Source of the DNA: a virus
Reading direction: 5' to 3' (one strand)
Length of the DNA stretch: 30,560 nt
IMG/VR virus record: IMGVR_UViG_3300002053_000066
Coordinates: 1-30,560 of that record
Shown here one piece after another: positions 6,147 to 14,496 of the stretch. The notes under the pieces are model-generated. The model saw only the letters and a list, made by a program, of their open reading frames with translations, had not been told where the DNA came from and ran no database searches. Made by a program: the position numbers and the translations under genes. Position 1 is the first letter of the stretch. The number at the start of each line of letters is the position of its first letter.

Positions 6147-6345
6147 AGTTAGAGCAGCTAATTCATCTGCAGTATTGGCAACTAAAAGCTATACTGTAAT
6201 TTCTTCTAGTGGAGATGATGCTGGAGTTACAGGACAATATGTTCAATTTAGAATTGAATTTTCTGGTACATCTACTCAACGTCCAAGTTTAGATGAAATT
6301 TTAGTTAATTGGAATCTTCCAAATTCAGTGCAAATTAGTCCTTAA
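6118..6345 (+). pseudogene. Detached C-terminus of the LamG-domain protein (+1 frame)
   Basis: Starting with 'ISGTSIIYKVRAANSS' and ending 'RPSLDEILVNWN', this frame reads as the missing last domain of the upstream protein. The preceding text '...GNWISNSYNCNYRD' joins smoothly to it if two bases (one AT) are inserted in GATATCTGG, giving GATATATCTGG. Loss of an AT from a short AT run, either in the phage or as a sequencing or assembly error, explains it. Programmed frameshifting is possible but no slippery site is evident. There is no Shine-Dalgarno for independent translation. Confidence 0.65.
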
Positions 6346-6355
6346 AGGCAGGGAA

Positions 6356-7957
6356 ATGGACTTATCAAAACTTTCTTCTCAAGAGAAAATTACTATATTA
6401 AATCAAATTGAACAAGAAGAAAAAGAATTAGTTTCTCTATTAGATGAAACTAAACAAGCAGATCCATATTGGTGGTATGAACCATCTAGTGGAGATATTA
6501 CAGATAAAGATCAAGAATTTTTAAAAAAATGGATTAAACCAGAAGATATTCCAGGCAAATTTGAAGGAGTTGATGTAACATTTAAAAGTAGTGCTAGAAT
6601 TGTAGGAACTTTTGGTGGAAATCAATTAGGTAAAACAACAGCTTGTGCAATTAAATCTCATGCTAAAATAACAGGAGAATTACCTGTATCTTTAAAAAAG
6701 ATTTATCCAGAATGGCGCTTACCAAAAAAATGGCCTGTATATGGCAGAGTTTACGGACTTAGTAATGCAGTAATTGATGAAGTTGTAATCCCTAAATTTA
6801 GAGAATGGATGCCAAGAAAATATTTAAAAGACGGAATGTGGGAAAAATCTTACTCTCGCCAAGACAGAGTTTTAAGATATTATAAAGACGGATATAAATT
6901 TATAGGTCATATTAAATTTATGTCTTGTGAACAAGAAGTTAGTAAATCACAAGGAGCTAGTCTATGGTTCGCTCATTTTGATGAAGAACCGCCCAAAGAT
7001 TTTTATGATGAATGTCTTTCTCGTTTTATAGCAAATGGAGGAAAAGGAATAGATATAGAATTCTTTATGACTCCAACGAATGGATTAACTTGGACTTATA
7101 AAACTATTTTAAAGAAAAGCCATCTTCCAGATTCACAAGTAGAATGCTATAAAATAGCTACAATTACTAATAAATATGCAGATTTAGAGGCGTTAAATAA
7201 ATTAATGGAAGATTTAGATACATATGATGAACGTAAAATGCGTTTGTTAGGAGAATTTATTTCTTTAAGTGGATTAATTTATACAGGCGCTTCTGAAATT
7301 AAACCTGATATTCATGTGATTGAACCGTTTCGTTTAGCTCAATACGATTATTTTATTGTGAGAGGTTTAGATCCTCATTTATCTAAACCCACAGCTTGTG
7401 TAGAAGTAGCTATAGATCAAGAAGGATTTGTTTATGTAGTGGGTTGTTATAAAAAGAATGCTGATACAGATCAAGTTAAACAAGATTTAGCTAAACGTGT
7501 GATAGAGAAAAAATATAGGTTAGGTTGGTCTGCTTATGATAAATCGTTAGATTATGAAATTAAAGCTCTCCATGATATTAATATCATAGATCAATTAAAA
7601 CGACCGCCTAATCCAATTCCAGCCATGATTCCTTCAGAAAAATTTGAGGGATCAGTTAAAGCAGGAATTGATACAATTAAACAATATTTAAAAATAGACC
7701 CAGTAATTAAAGAACCTAAATTATTTTTCTTCGATACTCCTGAAGTTTGGGAATTGATTGAAGAAATGCAGACATTAGAACGAGATCAAGGTAGAAATGA
7801 AGAAAAACGAGGAATTAAAGACAGAATTCGTGAAGGTCCAAAAGATTTACATGCAGCTTTAAGATATATATTTCAAAAACCATTAGAATGGGTAGCACCA
7901 GAAAGCACTTATTATGGCACTTATGATGAAGATTTAACAGAGGAGAGGTTTATATAA
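6356..7957 (+). CDS. terL: Terminase large subunit (DNA-packaging ATPase/nuclease)
   Basis: 533 residues, the usual size. It pumps DNA into the procapsid and cuts concatemers. Walker A 'GGNQLGKTT' lies at 87-95, with K93 as nucleotide-binding lysine. Walker B 'LWFAHFDEE' is at 203-211 with D209 and the catalytic E210. A coupling motif 'MTPTNG' follows. The C-terminal nuclease (RNase-H fold) starts at 'VRGLDPH', carries 'SAYDKSLD' and ends with 'DLHAALRY', the usual acidic positions. The start follows GGCAGGGAA. Its TAA overlaps the portal ATG (TAATG), so the packaging motor and its dock are co-translated. Identification is firm. Confidence 0.95.
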   Translation: MDLSKLSSQEKITILNQIEQEEKELVSLLDETKQADPYWWYEPSSGDITDKDQEFLKKWIKPEDIPGKFEGVDVTFKSSARIVGTFGGNQLGKTTACAIKSHAKITGELPVSLKKIYPEWRLPKKWPVYGRVYGLSNAVIDEVVIPKFREWMPRKYLKDGMWEKSYSRQDRVLRYYKDGYKFIGHIKFMSCEQEVSKSQGASLWFAHFDEEPPKDFYDECLSRFIANGGKGIDIEFFMTPTNGLTWTYKTILKKSHLPDSQVECYKIATITNKYADLEALNKLMEDLDTYDERKMRLLGEFISLSGLIYTGASEIKPDIHVIEPFRLAQYDYFIVRGLDPHLSKPTACVEVAIDQEGFVYVVGCYKKNADTDQVKQDLAKRVIEKKYRLGWSAYDKSLDYEIKALHDINIIDQLKRPPNPIPAMIPSEKFEGSVKAGIDTIKQYLKIDPVIKEPKLFFFDTPEVWELIEEMQTLERDQGRNEEKRGIKDRIREGPKDLHAALRYIFQKPLEWVAPESTYYGTYDEDLTEERFI

Positions 7958-9840
7958 TGGACCCTAGAAAATTAGTTGAAGATGAAAAGCCAGTTCGAAA
8001 TACTGATGAAGTTCTAGATACTATGTTAGCTTATTATGATGAGTCTAAGACAATTCGTAATACGTTAGAGTATCGTTGGACTAAAAATCAAAAACTTTTA
8101 AAAGGAATTCCTCTATATAAAGAGAAAGATACAAGTACAGTAAGAAAAAGACCGAAAATTAGATTTAGAAAAATATGGTCTAATGCAGTTCGTTTACTTG
8201 CCTCTCTTTATCAAGCCTTTCTTTTAGATAAAAATAAATTTAAAATTCAAGGTTTTGATCAATTAATGGATTGGATGAAGGCCAGAGTTTTACAGGTAAT
8301 GACTGAATATCGTCTTAATTGGCTTTATAGACGTAGAGATGGATTTGTGAAATTTATTTGGTCTTTTCTTGATTGTATTTGTCCAGGAACTTCTGTAGTT
8401 AAAGTTCATTGGAAATTTAATGAAGATATGGATATTGATGAACCTTGTATAACTCCTTATCCATTAGAGCAAGTCTGTCTTGATTGGGCACAAGCTACAG
8501 TTAGTGATATGAGATACATTTGTTTAGAAAATTATTTAACTAAAGATCAAATGAAAGAAATGGATTATAACAATATAGAAGATACTATTGCAGTTGAAAT
8601 TCCTCAAAGTTCATTAAGAGATACAAGATTTTATGAAGTAGGAGATCCAGCTAGAAAAATTAGTGGAACTGGAGGAAACTACGCAGATGGAACTATCGGA
8701 GATAATTATCCATCTCCAGGATCAACAGGAGAGGCAGTAAAAGATTATGTTCAATTAAGATATCGTGTTGTTGAATGTTTTTATAAAAAAGAAGGAAAGA
8801 TTTATTTTTGTGTATTTAATCCAGATGGATTTGTCTGGTTACAAAAACCAATAGTCAGTCCGTATGGTAAAATCTATCCAATAGCTGTGGGGTCTGTATT
8901 ATTAGAAGCCCATAAACTAATTCCAGAAAGTATAGTCGAACCTTTAGAAGGACCTCAAGAAGATTTAAATATGACAATGAATCTTCGTAAAGAAAATCAA
9001 CTTCTTGCTATGATGGGTGGATGGAGTATAGATAAATTTGGTGGAGTCGACAGACAGGCATTAACTAATTTACGACCTGGTTTTGTTGTCACTAGAAATA
9101 GTGGTCAAGGATTAGTTGAACCTTTACGATTGCCTGATGTAACTCAAACATCTTATGTAGAAGCTAACGCCGATCAAATAATGATTGATGAAATGATGGG
9201 AATTACTCAAATTAAACAAGGACAAACTACTACATCTAAAACTGGAGTAGCTGCAATTAATCTTCAAGAATCTAATGCAAAAGAAAGTTTATTTGTATCA
9301 ATTGTTGGAGAAACATTATTTAGACAAGTTATTTATTTACTAGCGTATCAAATTCAATTATTTGAAACGGATGAAAGAATATTTCGTGTAGCCAATAGTA
9401 GATTAAATCAAGAATTAACTATTCAGGGAATTGATGTGTCACAAAGAGATAATATCTATGACTTAGAATTTGATATGGATGTTGAAGTTAATGTAGGTCT
9501 TAATGAAGCAAGTAGAGCTGTTCAATTGCAAAGATTATTTGCATTTATAGATAGAGCCTTGCAATCAAATAATGCTACAACTTTAATGATGCGCTCTGGT
9601 GTACAAGTTCAAAATCCTACAATGATTGATACAAGTAAAGCTTTACAAGATATTGCTGAACAATTACAAATAGATGATTTTCAAAAATATGTAATTCCAG
9701 TAGCTCCTCCCTCAATTCCTCAACAACAGGGAGGTGGAGTAGTTGCACAAGGAGTTGAAGGAGCTATGGCATTACAACAAGGTCAGCAGCCATCATTACC
9801 TGAAGGTTTTGCAGAATATTTACAGCAACAAGGACGTTAA
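7957..9840 (+). CDS. Portal protein (head-tail connector)
   Basis: 627 residues, in the podovirus portal size range (larger than the roughly 540 of T7 and smaller than that of P22). It forms the dodecameric ring at the capsid vertex through which DNA passes. The N-terminus is helical and Arg-rich ('RKRPKIRFRKIW'). The middle has a wing-like alpha/beta part, and the stretch 'QIKQGQTTTSKTGVAAINL' followed by a helix is typical of the portal stem and clip. The C-terminus ends in a Gln-rich, low-complexity tail. Its position directly after TerL is diagnostic. It starts with the TAATG overlap and GAGGAGAGG upstream. Confidence 0.9.
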   Translation: MDPRKLVEDEKPVRNTDEVLDTMLAYYDESKTIRNTLEYRWTKNQKLLKGIPLYKEKDTSTVRKRPKIRFRKIWSNAVRLLASLYQAFLLDKNKFKIQGFDQLMDWMKARVLQVMTEYRLNWLYRRRDGFVKFIWSFLDCICPGTSVVKVHWKFNEDMDIDEPCITPYPLEQVCLDWAQATVSDMRYICLENYLTKDQMKEMDYNNIEDTIAVEIPQSSLRDTRFYEVGDPARKISGTGGNYADGTIGDNYPSPGSTGEAVKDYVQLRYRVVECFYKKEGKIYFCVFNPDGFVWLQKPIVSPYGKIYPIAVGSVLLEAHKLIPESIVEPLEGPQEDLNMTMNLRKENQLLAMMGGWSIDKFGGVDRQALTNLRPGFVVTRNSGQGLVEPLRLPDVTQTSYVEANADQIMIDEMMGITQIKQGQTTTSKTGVAAINLQESNAKESLFVSIVGETLFRQVIYLLAYQIQLFETDERIFRVANSRLNQELTIQGIDVSQRDNIYDLEFDMDVEVNVGLNEASRAVQLQRLFAFIDRALQSNNATTLMMRSGVQVQNPTMIDTSKALQDIAEQLQIDDFQKYVIPVAPPSIPQQQGGGVVAQGVEGAMALQQGQQPSLPEGFAEYLQQQGR

Positions 9841-9862
9841 TTAAATAGTAAAGGTGGAAATT

Positions 9863-10240
9863 ATGGAAGAAGAATTTATTGACCCTGAAGTACAAGAATA
9901 TTTTAAACCTGATTTAGAATATGAATCATTAGATCGTGATGAAATTATTTGTAAATTAGAAGATGGAGCATATCTGGAAGAAATTAAAAATTCTGAATCT
10001 TGGAGAATATTTAGAGAAGCTTGGCGTAGAATTTATAAAAGTGCAGAAGTAGAATTAGATAATATAAATCCTAGTAATACTGCTCGAATTGCAGAATTAC
10101 AAGTTACTAAACGATTCTATAAAAATTTATTGCCGACAATCATTAAAAAAATTAAAGAAGATGGAAAATCAGCATTTGAGCACGCTGAAGAACGTGGATT
10201 TTTAGGTAAATTAATGATGCACTTAAAAAAAGATATATAG
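9863..10240 (+). CDS. Hypothetical helical protein between portal and scaffold, 125 aa
   Basis: I chose ATG 9863 after AAAGGTGGAAATT; a GTG nine bases earlier overlaps the Shine-Dalgarno. The chain is predicted helical throughout, with an acidic first third ('EEEFIDPEVQEYFKPD') and a 'ILPT'-like basic middle. Position between portal and scaffold often holds a small head-assembly or capsid-associated factor. No known motif was recognised. Confidence 0.75.
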   Translation: MEEEFIDPEVQEYFKPDLEYESLDRDEIICKLEDGAYLEEIKNSESWRIFREAWRRIYKSAEVELDNINPSNTARIAELQVTKRFYKNLLPTIIKKIKEDGKSAFEHAEERGFLGKLMMHLKKDI

Positions 10241-10244
10241 GGTG

Positions 10245-10295
10245 GAGTTCGGATCACAGACCGTTATATCTGTGTTTCGAGTTTGATCCCGACTC
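10245..10295 (+). promoter_or_regulatory. Structured RNA element before the scaffold gene
   Basis: An outer imperfect stem pairs 10245-10255 with 10285-10295 (GAGT and GGATC arms, with a 2x2 mismatch). It encloses an inner 6-bp stem CACAGA/TCTGTG (10255-10260 and 10269-10274). An alternative 5-bp stem CGAGT/ACTCG competes at 10278-10296. It lies just ahead of the scaffold Shine-Dalgarno GGAGGG. There is no U-run. RNA processing, attenuation or translation control are the options. Confidence 0.5.
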
Positions 10296-10315
10296 GTAAA
10301 ATGGAGGGAAATACA

Positions 10316-11347
10316 ATGTCAGAAGAAATGTCTAAAAATGCTGAAAATACAGCAGATAATGACAATAAAAGTAATACTAGTAATACTGAAGAAGTAAAAT
10401 CAACAAGAAAATTGTTGGGAAATTCTTTGGGAGTTAGAGCTAGAGAAGATATTTACAATCGCTTTGATAAGCAATCTAAATCTAAAGAAGATGAAAAATC
10501 AGATACCTCATCTGAAAAAGAGGAATCTAAAACAGAAAAAGATTTAAAAGAAAATTCTGGAACGGAACAACACTCCGATAATGTGTCAGAAGATACAGAG
10601 AAATCAACCTCTGTAAAAAAGGGCAAGGAACCAAAAGTTGATTCCGACGATCAGAAAAAAGTTCCTTTGCAGGCATTACATGAAGCACGTGAACGTTTTA
10701 GAAAACTTAATCTTGAGTATAGAGATTATAAAGATAATCAAGAAAAAGAGATTAAGGATCTTAAAGTTCAACTACAAAAACTTCAAGAAGCTTTAAAATC
10801 TGGTTCAACTACAACAGAGAATGACTTTGCTGAAGAAGAAAATGAGAAGGTAACTTCTCTACGTCGTGAATTAGCAGAGATGAAGAAAAAATATGAAGTT
10901 GATGAATCAGAAAAAGCTAAAGAAGTTGCCTTAAAAGCACAGCAGGAATTGCAAAAGAAAGTTGAAAAAGTGACAAAAGAATTAGCCGAAGAAGGATATC
11001 CAGGTTTCGATATAGCAATATTACGAACCGATATCAAATTAAGAGAGATGGCTAACTCTGGAGATATCACTGAATCAGAAATGGCAGATCCTAATGTATG
11101 GAAAAAGGTTTATAAAGAACACGTCTATTCAGAAGCAAAAAAAGTATTTAGCGAACAGGATAAACAAGAAACAATGGATCGTAAAAAAGAAGCTAAGAAA
11201 AAGGCTAATCTTATCGTCGATCCAGGTAAGGCTCCTGAAAAACCTAAGAAAGAAGATGAAACTCCTATTTCTTATGATGAATTCGTTAAACAAGGTGTTG
11301 CAGAAAGAATGGATGATTTTAAGAAAAAATTCTATAAACGTAAATAA
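10316..11347 (+). CDS. Capsid scaffolding protein
   Basis: ATG 10316 follows GGAGGGAAATACA; the longer frame start would translate the structured leader. The protein has 343 residues and is extremely rich in Lys, Glu, Ser and Asp with no hydrophobic core in the first 120 residues. From about 125 to 225 it shows heptads of a long coiled coil ('RERFRKLNLEYRDYKD', 'LRRELAEMKKKYE'). It ends with a basic C-terminal helix, as scaffolds use to hold the coat protein. Its position directly before the major capsid gene is typical. The role is assembly of the procapsid, after which the protein leaves or is cut. Confidence 0.85.
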   Translation: MSEEMSKNAENTADNDNKSNTSNTEEVKSTRKLLGNSLGVRAREDIYNRFDKQSKSKEDEKSDTSSEKEESKTEKDLKENSGTEQHSDNVSEDTEKSTSVKKGKEPKVDSDDQKKVPLQALHEARERFRKLNLEYRDYKDNQEKEIKDLKVQLQKLQEALKSGSTTTENDFAEEENEKVTSLRRELAEMKKKYEVDESEKAKEVALKAQQELQKKVEKVTKELAEEGYPGFDIAILRTDIKLREMANSGDITESEMADPNVWKKVYKEHVYSEAKKVFSEQDKQETMDRKKEAKKKANLIVDPGKAPEKPKKEDETPISYDEFVKQGVAERMDDFKKKFYKRK

Positions 11348-11360
11348 TTTGTGTAATTTG

Positions 11361-11402
11361 CCTTCATAAGGTGGGATCTTAGCACACTAAATCTTATGGA
11401 GG
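11361..11402 (+). promoter_or_regulatory. Hairpin covering the capsid gene Shine-Dalgarno
   Basis: CCTTCATAAG (11361-11370) pairs with CTTATGGAGG (11393-11402), ten pairs with one G-U, around a 22-base loop. The 3' arm contains the GGAGG that starts the major capsid gene at 11411. So the closed form hides the ribosome-binding site. No U-run follows. This looks like a translation switch or an RNA-stability element for the most abundant virion protein. Confidence 0.6.
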
Positions 11403-11410
11403 ATAAAACA

Positions 11411-12367
11411 ATGGCGCACTTATGGGTTAATGATAGTAGCGTTCATTTCAGTCCAGAACTTTCAAAGTTTTTAAGATATTCGGCACAGCCTAGTCTTAAA
11501 TTTAGACAGTTCGCAGATGTGAAAGACGCTATGGGAAAATCCCAAGGCGATTCGTTTAACTTCCCTAAAGTTGCTAATGTATCTACTATCGGTGGACTAT
11601 TGACTGAAACGTCAACTATTCCCCAAGCAAGTCAGACCATTACAAAAGGAACTCTTTCTATAGATGAATATGGAAATTCAATTCCTTTTACTTTCAAAAT
11701 TGATACTTTGTCTCAGTTTGATCTTGAGCAAATTATTGAGAAAGGTTTAAGAGATGACTTAGTTAAAGTTCTTGATGCTGCAGTTCACGCACAATTTAAT
11801 GCTTGTAAACTGCGGTTTGTTGCAACTGCAACTGATGCTCATACTCTTACAACTGATGGAACTGCAACAGCTACGAATACTTCTGTTCTTAATGAACGGC
11901 ATATTCGTAAAATGAAATTAGAACTTGAAAAACGTAATGTTCCTTATTTTGAAGGAGATACATACGCATTTGTTGGTTCTTTAGAAGCTGTTGAAAGCTT
12001 ACAAGGGGCAATGGTTAGCATTAATCAATACTCCGAAGTTGGATATGAAAAAATCTATAGCGGTGAACAAGGTATGGTTGATAATGTTCGTATCGTTAAA
12101 GATAATAATGCAACTCGTCTAACTTATGACTTATCTGCTCGCACTACTACAGCAAAAACGTGGTCTGGTGGATACTCAGGAGAAGGATTTATGATTGGTA
12201 AGGATACTGTGATGGAAGGCGTTGCTGTTCCTGAACAGGTTCGAGCCAAAGAAGTTACTGACTATGGCCGTTCGCACGGCTTAGCTTGGTACTTTTTGGG
12301 GGGTTGGAAAATCGTTTGGGATGATGAACCAAACGCAAAAATTATAAAATGGGATTCAAAAGCCTAA
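11411..12367 (+). CDS. Major capsid protein, N4-gp56-like (HK97 fold)
   Basis: I chose ATG 11411, seven to eight bases after GGAGGATAAAACA; an in-frame ATG at 11396 overlaps the Shine-Dalgarno. The protein has 318 residues. The signature 'PEQVRAKEVTDYGRSHGLAWYFLGGW' (in parts) near the C-terminus and the N-terminal 'LSKFLRYSAQPSLKFRQFAD' fit the N4-gp56-type coat proteins. An internal 'FNFPKV' begins the N-arm/E-loop part. Its role is the icosahedral shell. It lies directly between scaffold and a beta-rich decoration protein. No prohead protease gene is seen nearby, which fits a coat that is not cleaved. Confidence 0.9.
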   Translation: MAHLWVNDSSVHFSPELSKFLRYSAQPSLKFRQFADVKDAMGKSQGDSFNFPKVANVSTIGGLLTETSTIPQASQTITKGTLSIDEYGNSIPFTFKIDTLSQFDLEQIIEKGLRDDLVKVLDAAVHAQFNACKLRFVATATDAHTLTTDGTATATNTSVLNERHIRKMKLELEKRNVPYFEGDTYAFVGSLEAVESLQGAMVSINQYSEVGYEKIYSGEQGMVDNVRIVKDNNATRLTYDLSARTTTAKTWSGGYSGEGFMIGKDTVMEGVAVPEQVRAKEVTDYGRSHGLAWYFLGGWKIVWDDEPNAKIIKWDSKA

Positions 12368-12383
12368 TTAAAGGAGGATTACA

Positions 12384-12782
12384 ATGGGTATAGGTTATTA
12401 TGATGACATACCACAAGCTATAGTCCTCGGACAATCAGGCGGAATAAGTGTCCCTGGAACGGCTGCTGCGGATACGGAATTACTTCGTATTCCAGTAAAT
12501 CGAGATATTAAAGTTGAAGCTATTAGAATGGTAGCAATGACTGGAGGTACTGCTGATGGTCCAACAGTGCAAATTCAAAAATCACTGGCTGGAACTGGAG
12601 CTGCTTCTGATATTGCAACTCAGAATGTTGGTACGTCTGCTGACAATACGCAATTTGATTTGACAGTGACAGCGACTGATATTGCTGAAGGTGATGTTCT
12701 TATTGTGTCAAATGCTGCTGGTACGGCTGCATCTACACCTAAAGTTATTTTGAACATCGAATATCGTTACGACTTCGATTAA
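12384..12782 (+). CDS. Putative capsid decoration (cement) protein, 132 aa
   Basis: ATG after a strong AAGGAGGATTACA. The chain is rich in Gly, Ala and Thr with alternating hydrophobics and no long helix, and ends 'KVILNIEYRYDFD', the form of an all-beta cement protein. It directly follows the major capsid gene, the usual place. The call rests on position and composition. A second minor capsid or spike protein is an alternative. Confidence 0.7.
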   Translation: MGIGYYDDIPQAIVLGQSGGISVPGTAAADTELLRIPVNRDIKVEAIRMVAMTGGTADGPTVQIQKSLAGTGAASDIATQNVGTSADNTQFDLTVTATDIAEGDVLIVSNAAGTAASTPKVILNIEYRYDFD

Positions 12783-12799
12783 TTATTTAAAAGCTATTT

Positions 12800-12851
12800 T
12801 GGTCTCTTGGGGCAGTGTGTCAACTATGTTGATGACCTCCCCTTGAGACCA
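12800..12851 (+). other. Long-range hairpin between decoration protein and glycosyltransferase genes
   Basis: TGGTCTC (12800-12806) pairs with GAGACCA (12845-12851). After a TT/TT bulge, GGGG (12809-12812) pairs with CCCC (12839-12842). The loop holds another small stem TCAAC/GTTGA (12820-12832). It separates the head genes from the glycosyltransferase cassette and could trim or attenuate the transcript there. No T-run follows. Confidence 0.6.
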
Positions 12852-12869
12852 GGCTTGGAAAGGTGGGAA

Positions 12870-13955
12870 ATGAAAAAGAAACTATTACTTATAGCTTATA
12901 GAGCATATGGAGATTGGTTATATACCGTACCAGTTCTTCCATATTTATTTGAAAGATATGATATATATTTAGAAACTAATTGGAAAATATATAATTTAGT
13001 TTATAATGATCCTAGATTTAAACATATATCATACTTAATATATGAAAAATATCCTAAAGATAGATGGACTGAATTATTTTTTAAACGATGGGTTGAGGTA
13101 AAAAAGAAGTTAAAACCAGATAGAACAATTAATTTGAATGGTTCATTAGAAACAACTTGTATTGCTGAAAATTTTCAAAAAGAATTTTATTTGCCGATGG
13201 AACTTCGAAGAAATTATTTCAATAAAAATACTTTTTATGATGCAGTATTTGAACGATGTAGAATTCCAATTCCAAAAGAATTTAAATTAGATGAATTATA
13301 TTATTCGGATAAAGAAATAAAAATAGTGGAGAATTGGAGATTAAAAGAAAAAGATTGGTTTATTATAATAATGCCAATTGCAGGAAGTACAAGTCAGAAA
13401 GTTTTACATTCTTTTCGTAATTGGGTGGATCAAATACTCTATAGATATCCACAATCAAAGGTATATTTATCCGGTGACGATTTGTGCAAAAACCTAGTTC
13501 AATCTATACAAGAACCTAGAATTAAGAATCTTTGTGGATATGATATCCCAATTAAGCAGAATTTTTTGATGACTAAATATGCAGATTATGTTATCGGACC
13601 TGAGACAGGCACATTAGTAGCTGCTGGAATGTGGGGAACTCCAAAAACTATGCTATGTACAACATCTAGTGTTTATCAATGCACTAAATATCAAAATAAT
13701 GACAATTCAATTCAAGCATCAATTCAATGTAGTCCCTGTCATAGAGCTATTTATTTTGACACAGATTGTGAAAGAATGTTAGGAGATATTAAAAAGAAGA
13801 TTCTATATCCAGCTTGTACTAAGACTTTTGATATAAATCAAATCTTTAAATTTATAGATCCAATATATGAGAAATTTCGGGAAAGGGGAAAATCTGTTCC
13901 CCACCTTACAGAGAAGTACCCTTTTCCACAGCAAAAAGTGGGAAAAAATGAATAA
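12870..13955 (+). CDS. GT9-family (heptosyltransferase-like) glycosyltransferase, copy A
   Basis: I chose ATG 12870 after AAGGTGGGAA; the longer frame would translate the hairpin. It has 361 residues. The N-terminal Rossmann-like half begins 'LLLIAYRAYGDWLYTVPVLPYL'-like text with the GDW turn at 14-16. The C-terminal half carries 'GPETGTLVAAG' (243-253) and a 'CSPC' pair with a distant Cys (287-290, C300), both typical of ADP-heptose:LPS heptosyltransferase relatives. The donor and acceptor are unknown. It would act in the cytoplasm on LPS core or O-antigen sugars, or on virion glycans. It overlaps the methyltransferase gene by eight bases and is paralogous to the gene at 14496. Confidence 0.85.
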   Translation: MKKKLLLIAYRAYGDWLYTVPVLPYLFERYDIYLETNWKIYNLVYNDPRFKHISYLIYEKYPKDRWTELFFKRWVEVKKKLKPDRTINLNGSLETTCIAENFQKEFYLPMELRRNYFNKNTFYDAVFERCRIPIPKEFKLDELYYSDKEIKIVENWRLKEKDWFIIIMPIAGSTSQKVLHSFRNWVDQILYRYPQSKVYLSGDDLCKNLVQSIQEPRIKNLCGYDIPIKQNFLMTKYADYVIGPETGTLVAAGMWGTPKTMLCTTSSVYQCTKYQNNDNSIQASIQCSPCHRAIYFDTDCERMLGDIKKKILYPACTKTFDINQIFKFIDPIYEKFRERGKSVPHLTEKYPFPQQKVGKNE

Positions 13956-14496
13956 AATTTATGATAAAGCTTATTATTTAAAGTATGTAAAACAAGCTAA
14001 ATCAAAATTAGGTAAAAATATCTATAAAACTAGATGGAAATTGATTACAAAATATATTAAAAATGGTGCAATTCTTGATTTTGGCTGTGGTCCTGGAGCA
14101 TTTAATAAAGCTGGCCCAGATAATTTTAGTAAATATGGATATGATATAAATCCATATTGTAGATTTGAAAAATTTCCTAAAGTTAAATTTTGGGATATTG
14201 TCACTTTTTGGGATAGTTTAGAACATACCCCTGATTTTTACGGGATAATAAAAAAGTTAAATCCAAAGTGGATATTTTTATCTTGCCCTAATTTAGAATC
14301 GGTTAAAATTCCTATAACTCAATGGAAACATTATAGACCTGAAGAACATCTTTATTATTTTGATCGACATAGTTTAAAAGTTATTTTAGAATTATTGGGA
14401 TATCAAATTGTAGAAATCAACTATGATGAAGGGAAGTTAAGAGATCCAAATAATCCATTGGCAATTATTACAATAGCAGCAAAAAGGATTAATTAA
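13948..14496 (+). CDS. SAM-dependent methyltransferase (class I, Methyltransf_23-like)
   Basis: ATG 13948 after GTGGGAAAAA. The protein has 182 residues. The SAM-binding glycine loop is 'LDFGCGPG' (43-50), followed by 'YGYDINPY' with the acidic residue D66 and 'FWDSLEHTPD' (87-96). The C-terminal 'HLYYFDRHSLKVILELLGY' matches the strand-helix pattern of small-molecule and sugar methyltransferases. Length is slightly short for the family. It sits between two GT9 genes, overlapping the first by eight bases and the second by one (TAATG), so methylation of a sugar added by the neighbours is the likely job. The substrate is not known. Confidence 0.85.
   Translation: MNKIYDKAYYLKYVKQAKSKLGKNIYKTRWKLITKYIKNGAILDFGCGPGAFNKAGPDNFSKYGYDINPYCRFEKFPKVKFWDIVTFWDSLEHTPDFYGIIKKLNPKWIFLSCPNLESVKIPITQWKHYRPEEHLYYFDRHSLKVILELLGYQIVEINYDEGKLRDPNNPLAIITIAAKRIN

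Noticed and set aside
10783-11369. Frames inside the scaffold gene (leftward 10783-11070, rightward 11094-11369)
   Set aside because: Shadows of the Lys/Glu-rich scaffold codons; low-complexity proteins without start signals.
12807-12869. Extended N-terminus for GT9 copy A
   Set aside because: It would begin inside the hairpin with no Shine-Dalgarno; AAGGTGGGAA before 12870 gives a proper start and the usual GT9 N-terminus.
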